In this document: in pieces, positions 25,901 to 34,800 of the stretch
How positions within the stretch are numbered: position 1 is the stretch's first letter
How the letters are laid out: every line of letters begins with the position of its first letter
Assembly: GCA_030698405.1 (NCBI GenBank)
Contig: JAUYMU010000023.1
Coordinates: forward strand, 1 to 39,393
Source of the DNA: Bacteroidota bacterium
GTDB lineage: Bacteria > Bacteroidota > Bacteroidia > Bacteroidales > Prolixibacteraceae
Direction: 5' to 3'
Length of the DNA stretch: 39,393 nucleotides
Made by a program: the position numbers and the translations under genes
The notes under the pieces: model-generated
Database searches by the model: none
Told to the model about the DNA's origin: nothing
The model's input: only the letters and a program-made list of their open reading frames with translations

Positions 25901-27359
25901 ATATGTGAATACGAAATTCTGTACGATTACAGGCTATTTAAAAGAAGATGTTATCGGTAAAAATCCGCGTATCTTAAAATCTGGACATCAGGATGATAGG
26001 ATCTATAAAGAACTGTGGAATACTATCTTATCGGGCAAAAAATGGAAAGGTGAATTGCAGAATAAAAAGAAAAACGGGGAGGTGTATTGGGAATCGGCAT
26101 TAATTTCGCCGCTCTTCAATGAAGATAGAGCTATAACCCATTTTTTAGCAGTCAAAGAAGATATTACCGAGCGTAAAAATATGCTGTCCGAATTAATTAC
26201 AGCCAAAGACCACGCCCAGGAAAGCGACCGGTTGAAATCAGCATTTTTAGCCAACATGAGCCACGAAATCCGCACGCCAATGAATGGCATCCTCGGTTTT
26301 TCCGAATTACTGAAAGAACCCGGCTTGTCAAACGAACAGCAGCAAGAGTATATTCGTATCATCGAAAAAAGCGGCGCCCGGATGCTCAATATCATCAACG
26401 ATATTGTCGATATTTCGAAAATTGAATCCGGACTGATGAAACTTGATTTGAAGCAATCGGATATAAATGAGCAAATCCAATACATTTATACCTTTCTCAA
26501 GCCCGAAGCGGAAGCCAAAGGAATTCAGCTTTCTTATAAAAACTTCTTACCAGCAAAAGAAGCCATCATTAAAACAGACCGCGAGAAAGTTTATGCCATA
26601 CTTACCAATCTGGTAAAGAATGCCATTAAATACACCGATAAAGGTTCGATAGAATTTGGGTATGACCGTGTAGAAACGTTGCATGCAACGTCTCTACGGT
26701 TCTACGTGAAAGACACCGGTATTGGGATTCCCCAAAACCGGCAGGAAGCTATTTTCGAACGTTTTATTCAGGCCGATGTTGTTGATAACCAGGCACGACA
26801 AGGAGCTGGTTTGGGTCTGGCAATTACCAAATCGTATGTTGAAATGCTGGGCGGCCGAATTTGGATCGAAAGCGAACAGGGAATTGGTTCAACCTTTTAT
26901 TTCACTTTGCCTTATCTCCCTGAAGCAGAAGAAAAAATAATTGTTGAAAATATGGTTTCGGCTGGGGTTGAAGAAAACCACGTGAATAAGCTGAAAATAT
27001 TAATTGTGGAAGATGATGAATCGTCCCGAAAATTCATTTCAATTGGTATTCAGGAATTTGGAAAGGAAATTATCAATGTACAAACCGGAACCGAAGCAGT
27101 TGAAACGTGCCGCATTCATCCGGATATTGAGCTGATTCTGATGGATATTCAGTTGCCAGAAATAGATGGATATGAGGCTACCCGACAAATCCGAAAATTC
27201 AACAGCAAGGCGATTATTATTGCCCAAACAGCTTATGCACTTGAAGGCGACAGGGAAAAGGCAGTTGAAGCCGGTTGCAACGATTATATGTCGAAACCGA
27301 TTAAGAGAGATCAGTTAACAACGCTGATAAAGAAATATTTCAATAAAACGAAAGTATAA
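22935..27359 (+). CDS. Hybrid histidine kinase with Cache-like sensor, PAS and GAF domains
   Basis: This 1474-residue protein runs: transmembrane helix (39-58), periplasmic sensor region of Cache type (60-325), second helix (326-348), PAS (360-480), GAF (493-650), GAF (655-822), PAS (840-958), PAS (965-1085), HisKA with phospho-His1110 in NMSHEIRTPMNG, HATPase (about 1210-1330, with NLVKNAIKYT, DTGIGIP and GAGLGLAI), and a C-terminal receiver with Asp1404 in LMDIQLPEIDG. It has no DNA-binding output, so it must signal to another protein. The AraC-type gene eight bases downstream is the natural candidate but has no receiver. A palindromic repeat lies inside the HATPase domain, encoding residues 1245-1255. 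Confidence 0.93.
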   Translation: MTDQKKAKEELINELQELQQAPNSLAERLTQKMLNKKSHFVILGLIISVLLILGGYFYYSHSYRQLRTEKENDLKAIAELKIDQLVQWNKERTANAKVISLSPLFSNGVEKWLLDKRNKKNELNIKERLSLAQKEYGYESIILASTKGDILLSIGLKSEIFDDITTEKIIESARKDQITFTDFYSCNKHNKIHYDIIAPIKNERNIIIANLLFRIEPSKYLYPLIQKWPTPSKTAETLLFKKDGDSVLYLNELRHQENTALKLRFPLTRKDLPAVQAVLGKTGFFYGKDYRGADVLAYLSPVPGTDWYMSSKIDSSEILSELKFRGIAVALFVMMLLIALSIGIAWIYQYSQKNIYQNLWQVQEEFQATLYSIGDAVISTDKKEKIKYLNPVAEQLTGWKMAEAIGEKLEKVFRIINEETRNTGENPVERVLREGVIVGLANHTLLIAKDGTERPIADSGAPIKDEEGEIIGVVLVFRDQTEERLQQNLLNARLSLFEFAASHTLNEILTKTLDEVEVLTNSKIGFYHFILPDQETLHLQAWSTRTEKEYCKAVGKGLHYKLSEAGVWTDCVHQKKPVIHNDYASLPHKKGMPEGHSLLTRELVVPIIRNDQIVAVLGVGNKPGDYTDKDVEAVAFIADVAWEIAQKKIKEEEIYRLTQLYAMLSQTNQAIVRMKGKEELFREVCRVAKNFGEFQLAWIGQYNSEKNQVEPFAWEGEENGFIQNELNDAPEEMRNLMPCFRAYNENRIVVANDVAVDPNCDYYREAALKRNFKSLAATPIHLLNHVIGVFVLYSSEANFFGEKEVKLLEEVGIDISFALDTYDKEGKRLIADELLMKSERQLIESEEKFRNLFENHSAVKLLIDPENQNIVEANKAAALFYGWPVEELERMKISQLNVLSPDEIRREMEKALNRQRISFEFKHRKANGSIIDVEIYTSPINIGEKVYLHSIIHDITEKKLTEKELQKRSLAVEQSPVSVVITNLTGNIEYVNTKFCTITGYLKEDVIGKNPRILKSGHQDDRIYKELWNTILSGKKWKGELQNKKKNGEVYWESALISPLFNEDRAITHFLAVKEDITERKNMLSELITAKDHAQESDRLKSAFLANMSHEIRTPMNGILGFSELLKEPGLSNEQQQEYIRIIEKSGARMLNIINDIVDISKIESGLMKLDLKQSDINEQIQYIYTFLKPEAEAKGIQLSYKNFLPAKEAIIKTDREKVYAILTNLVKNAIKYTDKGSIEFGYDRVETLHATSLRFYVKDTGIGIPQNRQEAIFERFIQADVVDNQARQGAGLGLAITKSYVEMLGGRIWIESEQGIGSTFYFTLPYLPEAEEKIIVENMVSAGVEENHVNKLKILIVEDDESSRKFISIGIQEFGKEIINVQTGTEAVETCRIHPDIELILMDIQLPEIDGYEATRQIRKFNSKAIIIAQTAYALEGDREKAVEAGCNDYMSKPIKRDQLTTLIKKYFNKTKV
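26665..26700. repeat. Palindromic repeat inserted in frame in the kinase gene
   Basis: ACCGTGTAGAAACGTTGC (26665-26682) is followed by its near-perfect reverse complement ATGCAACGTCTCTACGGT. The core ACGTTGCATGCAACGT is a perfect palindrome. It encodes RVETLHATSLR, in the loop between the strand IEFGY and the strand FYVKD of the ATPase domain, where related kinases have a shorter, variable turn. Confidence 0.75.
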
Positions 27360-27367
27360 CAGATAGA

Positions 27368-27961
27368 ATGGACTCACAAAACAGCGATGTCAGCCAGCGG
27401 ATTTTTATCCGGAACATGATGTGTTCCTGTAGTAAACGTATGGTGAAAGAGGAACTTACAAAACTAGGCATAACTGTACTTGATGTTAAACTGGGAGAAG
27501 CTAACATTGTTTACGATCCTGAAAAAATAAGCAGAAGCCAGATCGACAATATGTTGCAGGATTTGGGGATGGGACTGATTAGCGATAAAGACGAGATATT
27601 GGTTGAACAAATCAAACAAACAATCATCGAACTGGTACACTACATGAATAATGTGGATTCCATTGTCCGGAAATCGGAATACCTGGTCGAGAAAATGGGT
27701 AAAAGTTACCAGACTTTATCCAAACTGTTTTCAAAAGTTGAGCCCATTACCCTCGAAAAATACATCATCCTCCAAAAAATTGAGCGCGTTAAAGAACTGG
27801 CCATGGAAGACAAAATCTCGTTGAGCGAAATTGCATGGATGATGGATTACAGCAGTCCTCACCACCTTTCCAATCAATTCAAGATTATTACCGGTATTTC
27901 GCTGTCCGACTTTAAAAAAGACCCTGCCGCTTACAAAAAACCAATCAATAATTTGTATTGA
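27368..27961 (+). CDS. AraC-type regulator with HMA-like N-terminal domain
   Basis: This 197-residue protein joins an N-terminal domain of about 70 residues, resembling a heavy-metal-associated ferredoxin-like fold (FIRNMMCSCSKRMVKEELTKLG, then VKLGEANIVYD), to an AraC-type HTH domain (TLSKLFSKVEPITLEKYI, LSEIAWMMDYSSPHHLSNQF, TGISLSDFKK). Relatives of this layout are widespread in Bacteroidota, often near metal-transport genes. Here the expected CxxC reads CSC, so metal binding would be altered. It starts eight bases after the hybrid kinase and lies just upstream of the first copy of a four-copy operator. I infer, without proof, that it binds that operator. Confidence 0.85.
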   Translation: MDSQNSDVSQRIFIRNMMCSCSKRMVKEELTKLGITVLDVKLGEANIVYDPEKISRSQIDNMLQDLGMGLISDKDEILVEQIKQTIIELVHYMNNVDSIVRKSEYLVEKMGKSYQTLSKLFSKVEPITLEKYIILQKIERVKELAMEDKISLSEIAWMMDYSSPHHLSNQFKIITGISLSDFKKDPAAYKKPINNLY

Positions 27962-27978
27962 GCCTCGAACTATACCTT

Positions 27979-28038
27979 ATTATATAAATCTTTTACCAAA
28001 TTGTGTAATATCTGCCCTTTTTGTATGGAGTATTTTTG
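27979..28038 (+). promoter_or_regulatory. Operator-promoter module, copy A (TonB receptor operon)
   Basis: The operator at 27979-28008 contains TTTTACCAAATTGTGTAA, and TATTTTTG (28031-28038) matches the -7 consensus exactly. Operator start to -7 is 52 bases, identical to copies C and D. CATA follows 3 bases after the -7. The leader to the ATG at 28158 is about 110 bases. Confidence 0.85.
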
Positions 28039-28157
28039 CTCCATAAAGCTTCATCGGTTACGATTATCCGAAAACAATCAGATCATCCTCGCGATTTATC
28101 CATTTAGCTTTCAATTCTAATATTTATAGTTAATATAACTTATTCACCTGGCAAAAA

Positions 28158-30887
28158 ATGATACAACTCGTAAAAAGAATTGCTCTTACAGGCCTGATTA
28201 TTTATATGTTCCAATCACTCGGGTTCACCCAGGCGCCGGAAAAAATTATAATCGACAAACAGTACTACGGAACATTGGACCAGGTACTTGACCGGATTTC
28301 CCTTGATAAAGGGATTTTGTTTTCGTACAACAAACGAAAGCTTTCGCAAATACAGTTGGATGATAACACTTTAAACCAACCTCTGGATAAATTATTGGAC
28401 AAGTGGTGTTTGAAATCAAAAATGGAATGGTACCGGAATACCGACGGCATCGTAAATATTGTAGGACTGAACAGAACTCCCGGATCAGCCGCTGCAAAAG
28501 CGGAAGCCGTAAAAACTTATTCAGGAGCGCCAAAAACATTCAATATCCTGATCAGTGGGAAGATCGTTGATTTGGAAACCGGAGAGGCTGTGCCTTATGC
28601 TTCGGTAGTTATAGCCGGAACCACCAGAGGAACACAAACCAATCAGGACGGGTATTACACCCTGCAAAATGTGCCAACTGATACTTCAACCGTTTTAGTC
28701 TCATCTATTGGGTACAAAACCGGGCTCATTTTCCTGACACCGGATTTACCAAAAACCAAAATGGTTGTTCAGATCGAACCTTCTACTATTGAGATGGATG
28801 AAGTTGAGGTGAAAGCTCAAAGGAACACCGTGATGAGTACCAACGATAAAATCAGCACCATACAAATTACTCCACGAAAACTGGCTGAACTGCCGAACAT
28901 TGGCGAAAAGGATATTTTGCGGGTATTTCAGCTCATGCCCGGTGTTTCGGCTGCGAACGAAGGAACATCAGGCTTGTTCGTTCGTGGTGGAACTCCCGAT
29001 CAAAACCTGATTTTGTATGATGGATTTACCGTTTATCACGTCGATCATTTATATGGTTTCTTTTCAGCTTTCAACTCGAATGCGGTAAAAGATGTTCAGT
29101 TGTATAAAGGCGGTTTCGAGTCAAAGTATGCAGGCCGCCTTTCAAGTGTTACCGACATCACCGGAAAGGATGGCAATTCAAAAGATTTCAATATTGGTGG
29201 CGATTTGAGCCTGCTTAGCGCCAATGTATATGCCGAATTACCAATTGGCGATAAATTCACATCCTTGTTTGCTTTCCGGAAATCGTACAAAGGCCCCATT
29301 TACAACAAGATATTCGACCAGTTTAACACCAAAAGCGAAGTGGCATTACCACAAACCACCGGCAGAGGATTAAAATCGGGCAATAATTTTGCCACAGAAG
29401 TATCATCGTATTTTTACGATTTAAATACGAAATTAACTTACCGGCCAACCGACAAAGATGTTGTTTCGTTCAGTCTGTTTAACGGAACCGACAATCTCGA
29501 CAACAGCGTTAAAATTGATGTACCAGCTTCAGGAGGTGGAATGGGCAGGTCAATGGGCTCCGACAACAGCGACCTTACCGAATACGGAAATCTGGGAACC
29601 AGCCTTAAATGGTCAAGAAGATGGAATGAAAAACTTTACGGCAATTCTCTGATCAGTTTTTCGAACTATTACAGTAACCGCGACCGGAGCAGCAACCGGA
29701 CTACCACTGATGCCGATGGAGTTGAGACAATTGTTAAAATCGGGACGCTCGAAAATAACGACCTGAAAGATTTTAGCTTTCGTTCGGATTATACCTTTGA
29801 TGTTTCGTCGAAAAGTCAGATTGGCTTTGGATTAAAAGCTACGAATTACAACATTGACTATACTTACAGCCAGAATGACACTTCTACCATTCTGAATATC
29901 GCGAATAAAGGAAACTTAGTGGGAGGCTATCTTCAAAACAAATTCAAATTTCTGGATAATAAACTGACCATAACCCCCGGAGTTCACACAACCTTTTACG
30001 ATGTTACCAAAAAGTTCTACGCAGAGCCGAGGCTTTCGGCAACTTATGGCATTAACGATAAAATAAAACTGATTGGAGCCTGGGGAACCTATTATCAGTT
30101 TGCCAACCGCATAACGCGTGAAGATATTCTGGCAGGCAGCAGCGATTTCTGGATTCTGTCGGACGATGTAAAAGTACCGGTGAGCAAAGCCATCCATTAC
30201 ATAACAGGTATCAACTACGAAACCCCTGATTATCTTTTCAGTGTTGAGGCTTATTACAAGCAGCTTACAGGCCTTTCTGAATATTCCTTACGCTTCGAAC
30301 CCGCCAGAAGAATGCAGACCATCAATTACGAACAGAATTTTTTTACCGGAAATGGTTTTGCCAGAGGCATCGAATTTCTGGCCCAGAAAAAATTTGGAAA
30401 CCTGACAGGCTGGGTATCCTACACGCTGGCACAGGCACGAAATCAGTTTGATGTTTATGGTCAGGATTATTTTCCTGCCGCTCAGGATGTGACCAACGAA
30501 TTCAAAGCAATCGGAATCTACAAATGGAGAAAATGGAGCCTGGCAGCCACCTGGATTTATGCTACCGGCCGGCCATATACTGCTCCTGAAGGTGGGTATA
30601 ACATCACGCTATTGGATGGAACAGAGAAATCATTTATTACCGCCGGAACAAAAAACAGCCGACGCCTACCCGATTATCACCGGCTCGACTTCGCGGTTAA
30701 TTACCTCCTGAAATCGGTTGATCAGAAAACTGAAAGAGGCAATATCAGCTTCTCACTGTTCAATGTTTACGACCGCAAAAATACCTGGTACAAGGAATAT
30801 CAAATCCTTGACAGTGAAATCATTTCGATTGACAAACAATTCTTAGGCATTACTCCGAACGTAACCGTTACCTTAAAACTTAAATAA
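28158..30887 (+). CDS. TonB-dependent outer-membrane receptor with STN domain
   Basis: This 909-residue protein has, in order: a signal peptide (ending GFTQA), an STN domain (about 30-95, YGTLDQVLDRISLDKGILF), a carboxypeptidase-regulatory-like beta-sandwich (about 128-215, ISGKIVDLETGEAVPYASV), a plug domain (about 225-330, LMPGVSAANEGTSGLFVRGG) and a beta-barrel reaching the C-terminus (NVTVTLKLK, an outer-membrane end signature). It should import a ligand powered by TonB. STN domains usually relay ligand signals to a FecR-type anti-sigma factor, but no FecR-like gene is visible here. The gene after it encodes a DUF4249 lipoprotein, its usual partner. Confidence 0.93.
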   Translation: MIQLVKRIALTGLIIYMFQSLGFTQAPEKIIIDKQYYGTLDQVLDRISLDKGILFSYNKRKLSQIQLDDNTLNQPLDKLLDKWCLKSKMEWYRNTDGIVNIVGLNRTPGSAAAKAEAVKTYSGAPKTFNILISGKIVDLETGEAVPYASVVIAGTTRGTQTNQDGYYTLQNVPTDTSTVLVSSIGYKTGLIFLTPDLPKTKMVVQIEPSTIEMDEVEVKAQRNTVMSTNDKISTIQITPRKLAELPNIGEKDILRVFQLMPGVSAANEGTSGLFVRGGTPDQNLILYDGFTVYHVDHLYGFFSAFNSNAVKDVQLYKGGFESKYAGRLSSVTDITGKDGNSKDFNIGGDLSLLSANVYAELPIGDKFTSLFAFRKSYKGPIYNKIFDQFNTKSEVALPQTTGRGLKSGNNFATEVSSYFYDLNTKLTYRPTDKDVVSFSLFNGTDNLDNSVKIDVPASGGGMGRSMGSDNSDLTEYGNLGTSLKWSRRWNEKLYGNSLISFSNYYSNRDRSSNRTTTDADGVETIVKIGTLENNDLKDFSFRSDYTFDVSSKSQIGFGLKATNYNIDYTYSQNDTSTILNIANKGNLVGGYLQNKFKFLDNKLTITPGVHTTFYDVTKKFYAEPRLSATYGINDKIKLIGAWGTYYQFANRITREDILAGSSDFWILSDDVKVPVSKAIHYITGINYETPDYLFSVEAYYKQLTGLSEYSLRFEPARRMQTINYEQNFFTGNGFARGIEFLAQKKFGNLTGWVSYTLAQARNQFDVYGQDYFPAAQDVTNEFKAIGIYKWRKWSLAATWIYATGRPYTAPEGGYNITLLDGTEKSFITAGTKNSRRLPDYHRLDFAVNYLLKSVDQKTERGNISFSLFNVYDRKNTWYKEYQILDSEIISIDKQFLGITPNVTVTLKLK

Positions 30888-30888
30888 G

Positions 30889-31755
30889 ATGAACAAATCT
30901 ATATTTTTCAATCGCTCAGTAAAAATGAAGCAACAAGTACAAACGGGTTTAATTGGATTGATCTTCGGAATTAGCTTCATGCTCACTTTAAATTCGTGCG
31001 AAACAGAAGAGGCCCAACTGGCCTTCAACGATATTCCGGTTGTCGAATCGTATCTGATACAGACCAAGCCTGTTTCAGTAAAAATAACCCGTAAAACTCC
31101 TTACGACTACAATGTAGCCCTATCCGATGAAAATCTGGATTTGCTTCAGGTAAAAATCCTGTACGACGATCAAATAAGATTGATTCCTTCAGTTGGCAGC
31201 GGTGAATATAAAGATGCCACTTTCTTCCCTCGGGAAGGGATAACTTACAAGCTTGAATTCGTATTCAACAATGAAACAGTGTCCTCATCAACCGAAATTC
31301 TTTCAAAACCTGTTAATTACAAACAGTCGGTTTCCCAAATAAATATGGGGAGTATCGATTTCAGCACCAGGCCACCCACCCGGCCTGTAATGCCAGATCC
31401 GGTGAAACTTAGCTGGACAAACGACGACAATAGCTATTACATGGTTGTTATCGAAAATATGGAAACCACTCCAATCGCAATCAACGATTACGGAGACAAA
31501 CAAGCTCCCGGTCGGTTTTTTCGTAACGCGCCAACGCAAACAAATCAGTACGAAATACAGTCCATGCGTTTTCAATATTACGGAAGGCACCGTTTGATAC
31601 TTTACCATTTAAATGCCGATTATGCTGCGTTGTACAACGACACCGGAAACAGCTCTCAGAATCTGACCAATCCGACTACCAACATCGAAAATGGTTTGGG
31701 AATTTTCACCGGAATTAATGCCGATACGCTTTTCCTGAATGTAATTAGGCCATGA
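30889..31755 (+). CDS. DUF4249 lipoprotein, partner of the TonB receptor
   Basis: This 288-residue lipoprotein has its lipobox in MLTLNSC after an extended N-terminus; an internal ATG at 30925 gives a more compact signal peptide. It shows the DUF4249 opening: a conserved VVESYL followed by KPVSVKITRKTPYD and later beta-rich segments. DUF4249 proteins are encoded directly after TonB receptors in Bacteroidota and probably act as surface or periplasmic accessories to them. It begins one base after the receptor stop codon, so the pair is co-translated. Confidence 0.85.
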   Translation: MNKSIFFNRSVKMKQQVQTGLIGLIFGISFMLTLNSCETEEAQLAFNDIPVVESYLIQTKPVSVKITRKTPYDYNVALSDENLDLLQVKILYDDQIRLIPSVGSGEYKDATFFPREGITYKLEFVFNNETVSSSTEILSKPVNYKQSVSQINMGSIDFSTRPPTRPVMPDPVKLSWTNDDNSYYMVVIENMETTPIAINDYGDKQAPGRFFRNAPTQTNQYEIQSMRFQYYGRHRLILYHLNADYAALYNDTGNSSQNLTNPTTNIENGLGIFTGINADTLFLNVIRP

Positions 31756-31769
31756 TAAAATACTATCTT

Positions 31770-31827
31770 ATTTTGTAAGTCATTTACAAAAATTTGTGCT
31801 ATGTTCGTTCGGGTTGTAATTTTTTTA
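31770..31827 (+). promoter_or_regulatory. Operator-promoter module, copy B (LamG gene)
   Basis: The operator at 31770-31799 contains ATTTTGTAAGTCATTTACAA, closely matching copies C and D over the first 20 bases, but its second half (AAATTTGTGC) is diverged. The region aligned to the -7 is T-rich (31820-31827) and two bases closer than in the other copies. CATA follows at 31831. This is the weakest of the four. Confidence 0.65.
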
Positions 31828-31848
31828 CATCATACAAAATAAAAAAAA

Positions 31849-34800
31849 ATGAAAAAAAACCTGGTTACACTTGCAATCTTATTGCTCACTTGTTATATCG
31901 GCGTTTCGCAAAGTATTTCGGGAGTTTACAATACCGACTTCAAAGAAATGACCATTACTCAGAATGGGAACAAGGTAACCGGAACATATAAGCACCAAAA
32001 CGGACGTATTGACGGAACATTGAACGGCCACACTTTAACAGGCTTTTGGTTCCAGGATAATGGCAAAGGAAAGTTAGTTTTTGAGTTTAATTCCGATTTT
32101 TCAGGATATACAGGTAAATGGGGTTACAATGATGCTGCGCCTGCAAGTAAATGGAACGGAACAAGAATAGCTGCGGCATCTCAGCAGAGTATACCTGTAG
32201 AAATAATTCCTTCAGCAACAAAAACAACATTTTCAAAGAACGCGATTGAGAACGGACTTGTTTCCTGGTACCAATTCGACGGAGATTTTAATGACTATTC
32301 CAGCAATAGTTACCATGCAACAAATGTTGGTGCTTCATGGACTGAGAACAGGCTTGGCGAGGCCAATAAAGCGCTCTCATTTGACGGCAACAGTTCAGGA
32401 GTAAGACTTGACAAAGGATTTCCAAATGTATTTAACGGAAGTCTAACTGTGTCAATGTGGGTCTATTTTAAGGATGACACCAGATCTGTTTTATTTGGCA
32501 GCTACAACACAGCTAATAATGTGGTTTTTGAAAAACACACCAATAACAGGTTAAGAATATGGTGGAATAACGGTCAAATAGATTTTTTCTCTCCGGACAA
32601 TGTTGTTACAACAAACAAATGGTTTTTTGTAACTTTTGTAAGAGATAAAGGACAAAATAAATTCATTATTTATGTAAACGACAAGGAAGTTGCCAGCACG
32701 TCCGGCATCGGTACAGATGTGACACCGGCAGGTCCTTTCTATATCGGCAGAGATTCCAGAACCGGAACTACAGTAACTAATGGAATGATTGATGATGTTA
32801 AGATTTATAACAGGGCAATAACAACCCCAAAAACAGAAAGTGTGTCAGCTCCAAATGTATTTCCTGATGCACCCTCGGCTCCATCAGCAAAATTGAGTGT
32901 CAACTTGAATAATACTGATGCTGTGGCGGGTAACTTAAACCAACATGCAATTCAGCTAAACGTATTGAAGGGAACGTTCGATCAAGAAGTTAAACTGGAG
33001 GTTAAAGAAAATAGTAGTGTTCCTCAATTCGACAAGAATAGAGCAACTCTTATTGGCGCGCCTTTCGAAATTACGATTGACCAAAAATCAAAAAGGCTTA
33101 ATAAACCAGTTCAGGTGAAAGTAAAACTTGAACAAGCGGAGATAGCGGCATTAAACCACCCCGGAGACTTGTGGATCGGTTATTTTAACGGGAAAGGCTG
33201 GGATTATTTCAAGCCACTCGAAGTAAATCTGAATGAAAAGTATGTAAAGTTTGAGACTTACCACTTCAGTGATTATGCAAAAGCCCAACTCACGAAGGGT
33301 GAGATAATCAATGATTTTGCATACAAAAACGCGGTTAGTCAATGGGTTGAAAACGACAACAATGCGTTGACCAAACAAGCCACCGAACAGATGGTGAGTG
33401 AAATTTTAAGTAAAAAGATGGGGCTGAATAATAAGTCGCTGGCGCAGGATGTTGTTGAAGCCATGATGCAGGAGAATGATTACACAACGCTTCTTGTGAA
33501 TTACAACGACGGAAATATGGAGGATTTCAGCCAGAATGTAGCCGTTTTAGCCGGAAAAAAAATATGCGACATCGTTACCAGCGACAGTAATGCAAAAGGT
33601 TTGTTGGGGATGGTGACAGAAAACAGTTCGAAGGTTGGGGCTGCGGTTAAGGTGGCTGTTGCACTTTCGGAAGGTGATGGAGAAGCGGCTGCTAAAGAAT
33701 TATCGATGGAAATATTGAATTCGTTTCCGCTAACAAAATTGCTCACTACAACTGCCCGGCTGACTGAAATGCAAATTAACAGATGGAAGAATCAGGAGCT
33801 CGAAGCAGCTTATCAGGCTTTTGTAAATGGCGCTGACAGCAGTCGCCCTTGGGGATTTCAGGTTGAGAAGGGAAATTTCGAAGAGTTGTGGAGCCAGTTG
33901 CGAGGACTTGAACCAAAGATTTACGGCGATGTCATCGATAATTATGCAGCTTTAAAAGGAATGAAAACCAGCGAATTGAATTCGGTTGTCTTAGATAAAA
34001 TACGGAGAGATGCCAAAGAAAATATGCGACTGGAGTTTGAGAAAAGGAAAAATCAGGAATCAAAAATTGAAACGATAAAAGCTGAAAACATCAAACTTAT
34101 CAGCGAATTCGAAAGAGCAAATCTTTTATCGCGCAACCGGTTTGGGTTTACAGATGCCACCGATTTTGATTTTCGAATCGAACGGTTGTTCCGAATCAAA
34201 GATATGATACTGAAGGATACCAAAAGTCGCCTGGGATTTACCGGTGTTGATGATGGTGGTATTATCTCTGCACAGACCATTGCTGCTCTAACGCAAATAT
34301 GGTACTCGGACAATGGCAAGGAAAAATATCGTCAGGAATTAATTCGTTTGGGATACAACAAGGAAGATAAGAAGCCAGTTTTTGCCGAAGCAAAAATTCA
34401 GCAACCGGTTTCAGGCTCAAATCTGGATGGGGTATGGGTTGGCACATTAACTCATTCCAACTTGCAAGATTACTGGGATCAACCCAGATTTGAATGGATT
34501 GATGGTGTTACAGAAAGACCACTGCTTTTTATAGTGTATGATGCAGGGGAGACATCAAAACCTGAATACCGTGTTTTATCTCTGGATGTTTTCAGTGTTT
34601 CGGTTGGATTTCTACAAGTGCCAACAACTAAAATAATCTCCGGATTTAATAATGGCAGTTTTTCATTTCGTGAAAAAATTCAAGGTAGGGATGGGGATAC
34701 TGATCTAAATGCTTTCCACGTTTATAAGGCGACAAAGCTTAAAACTCCTGTTAGCCCCGCTACATTTCCCGCCACAGTGAACATTTCAACTCTGAAGAGC

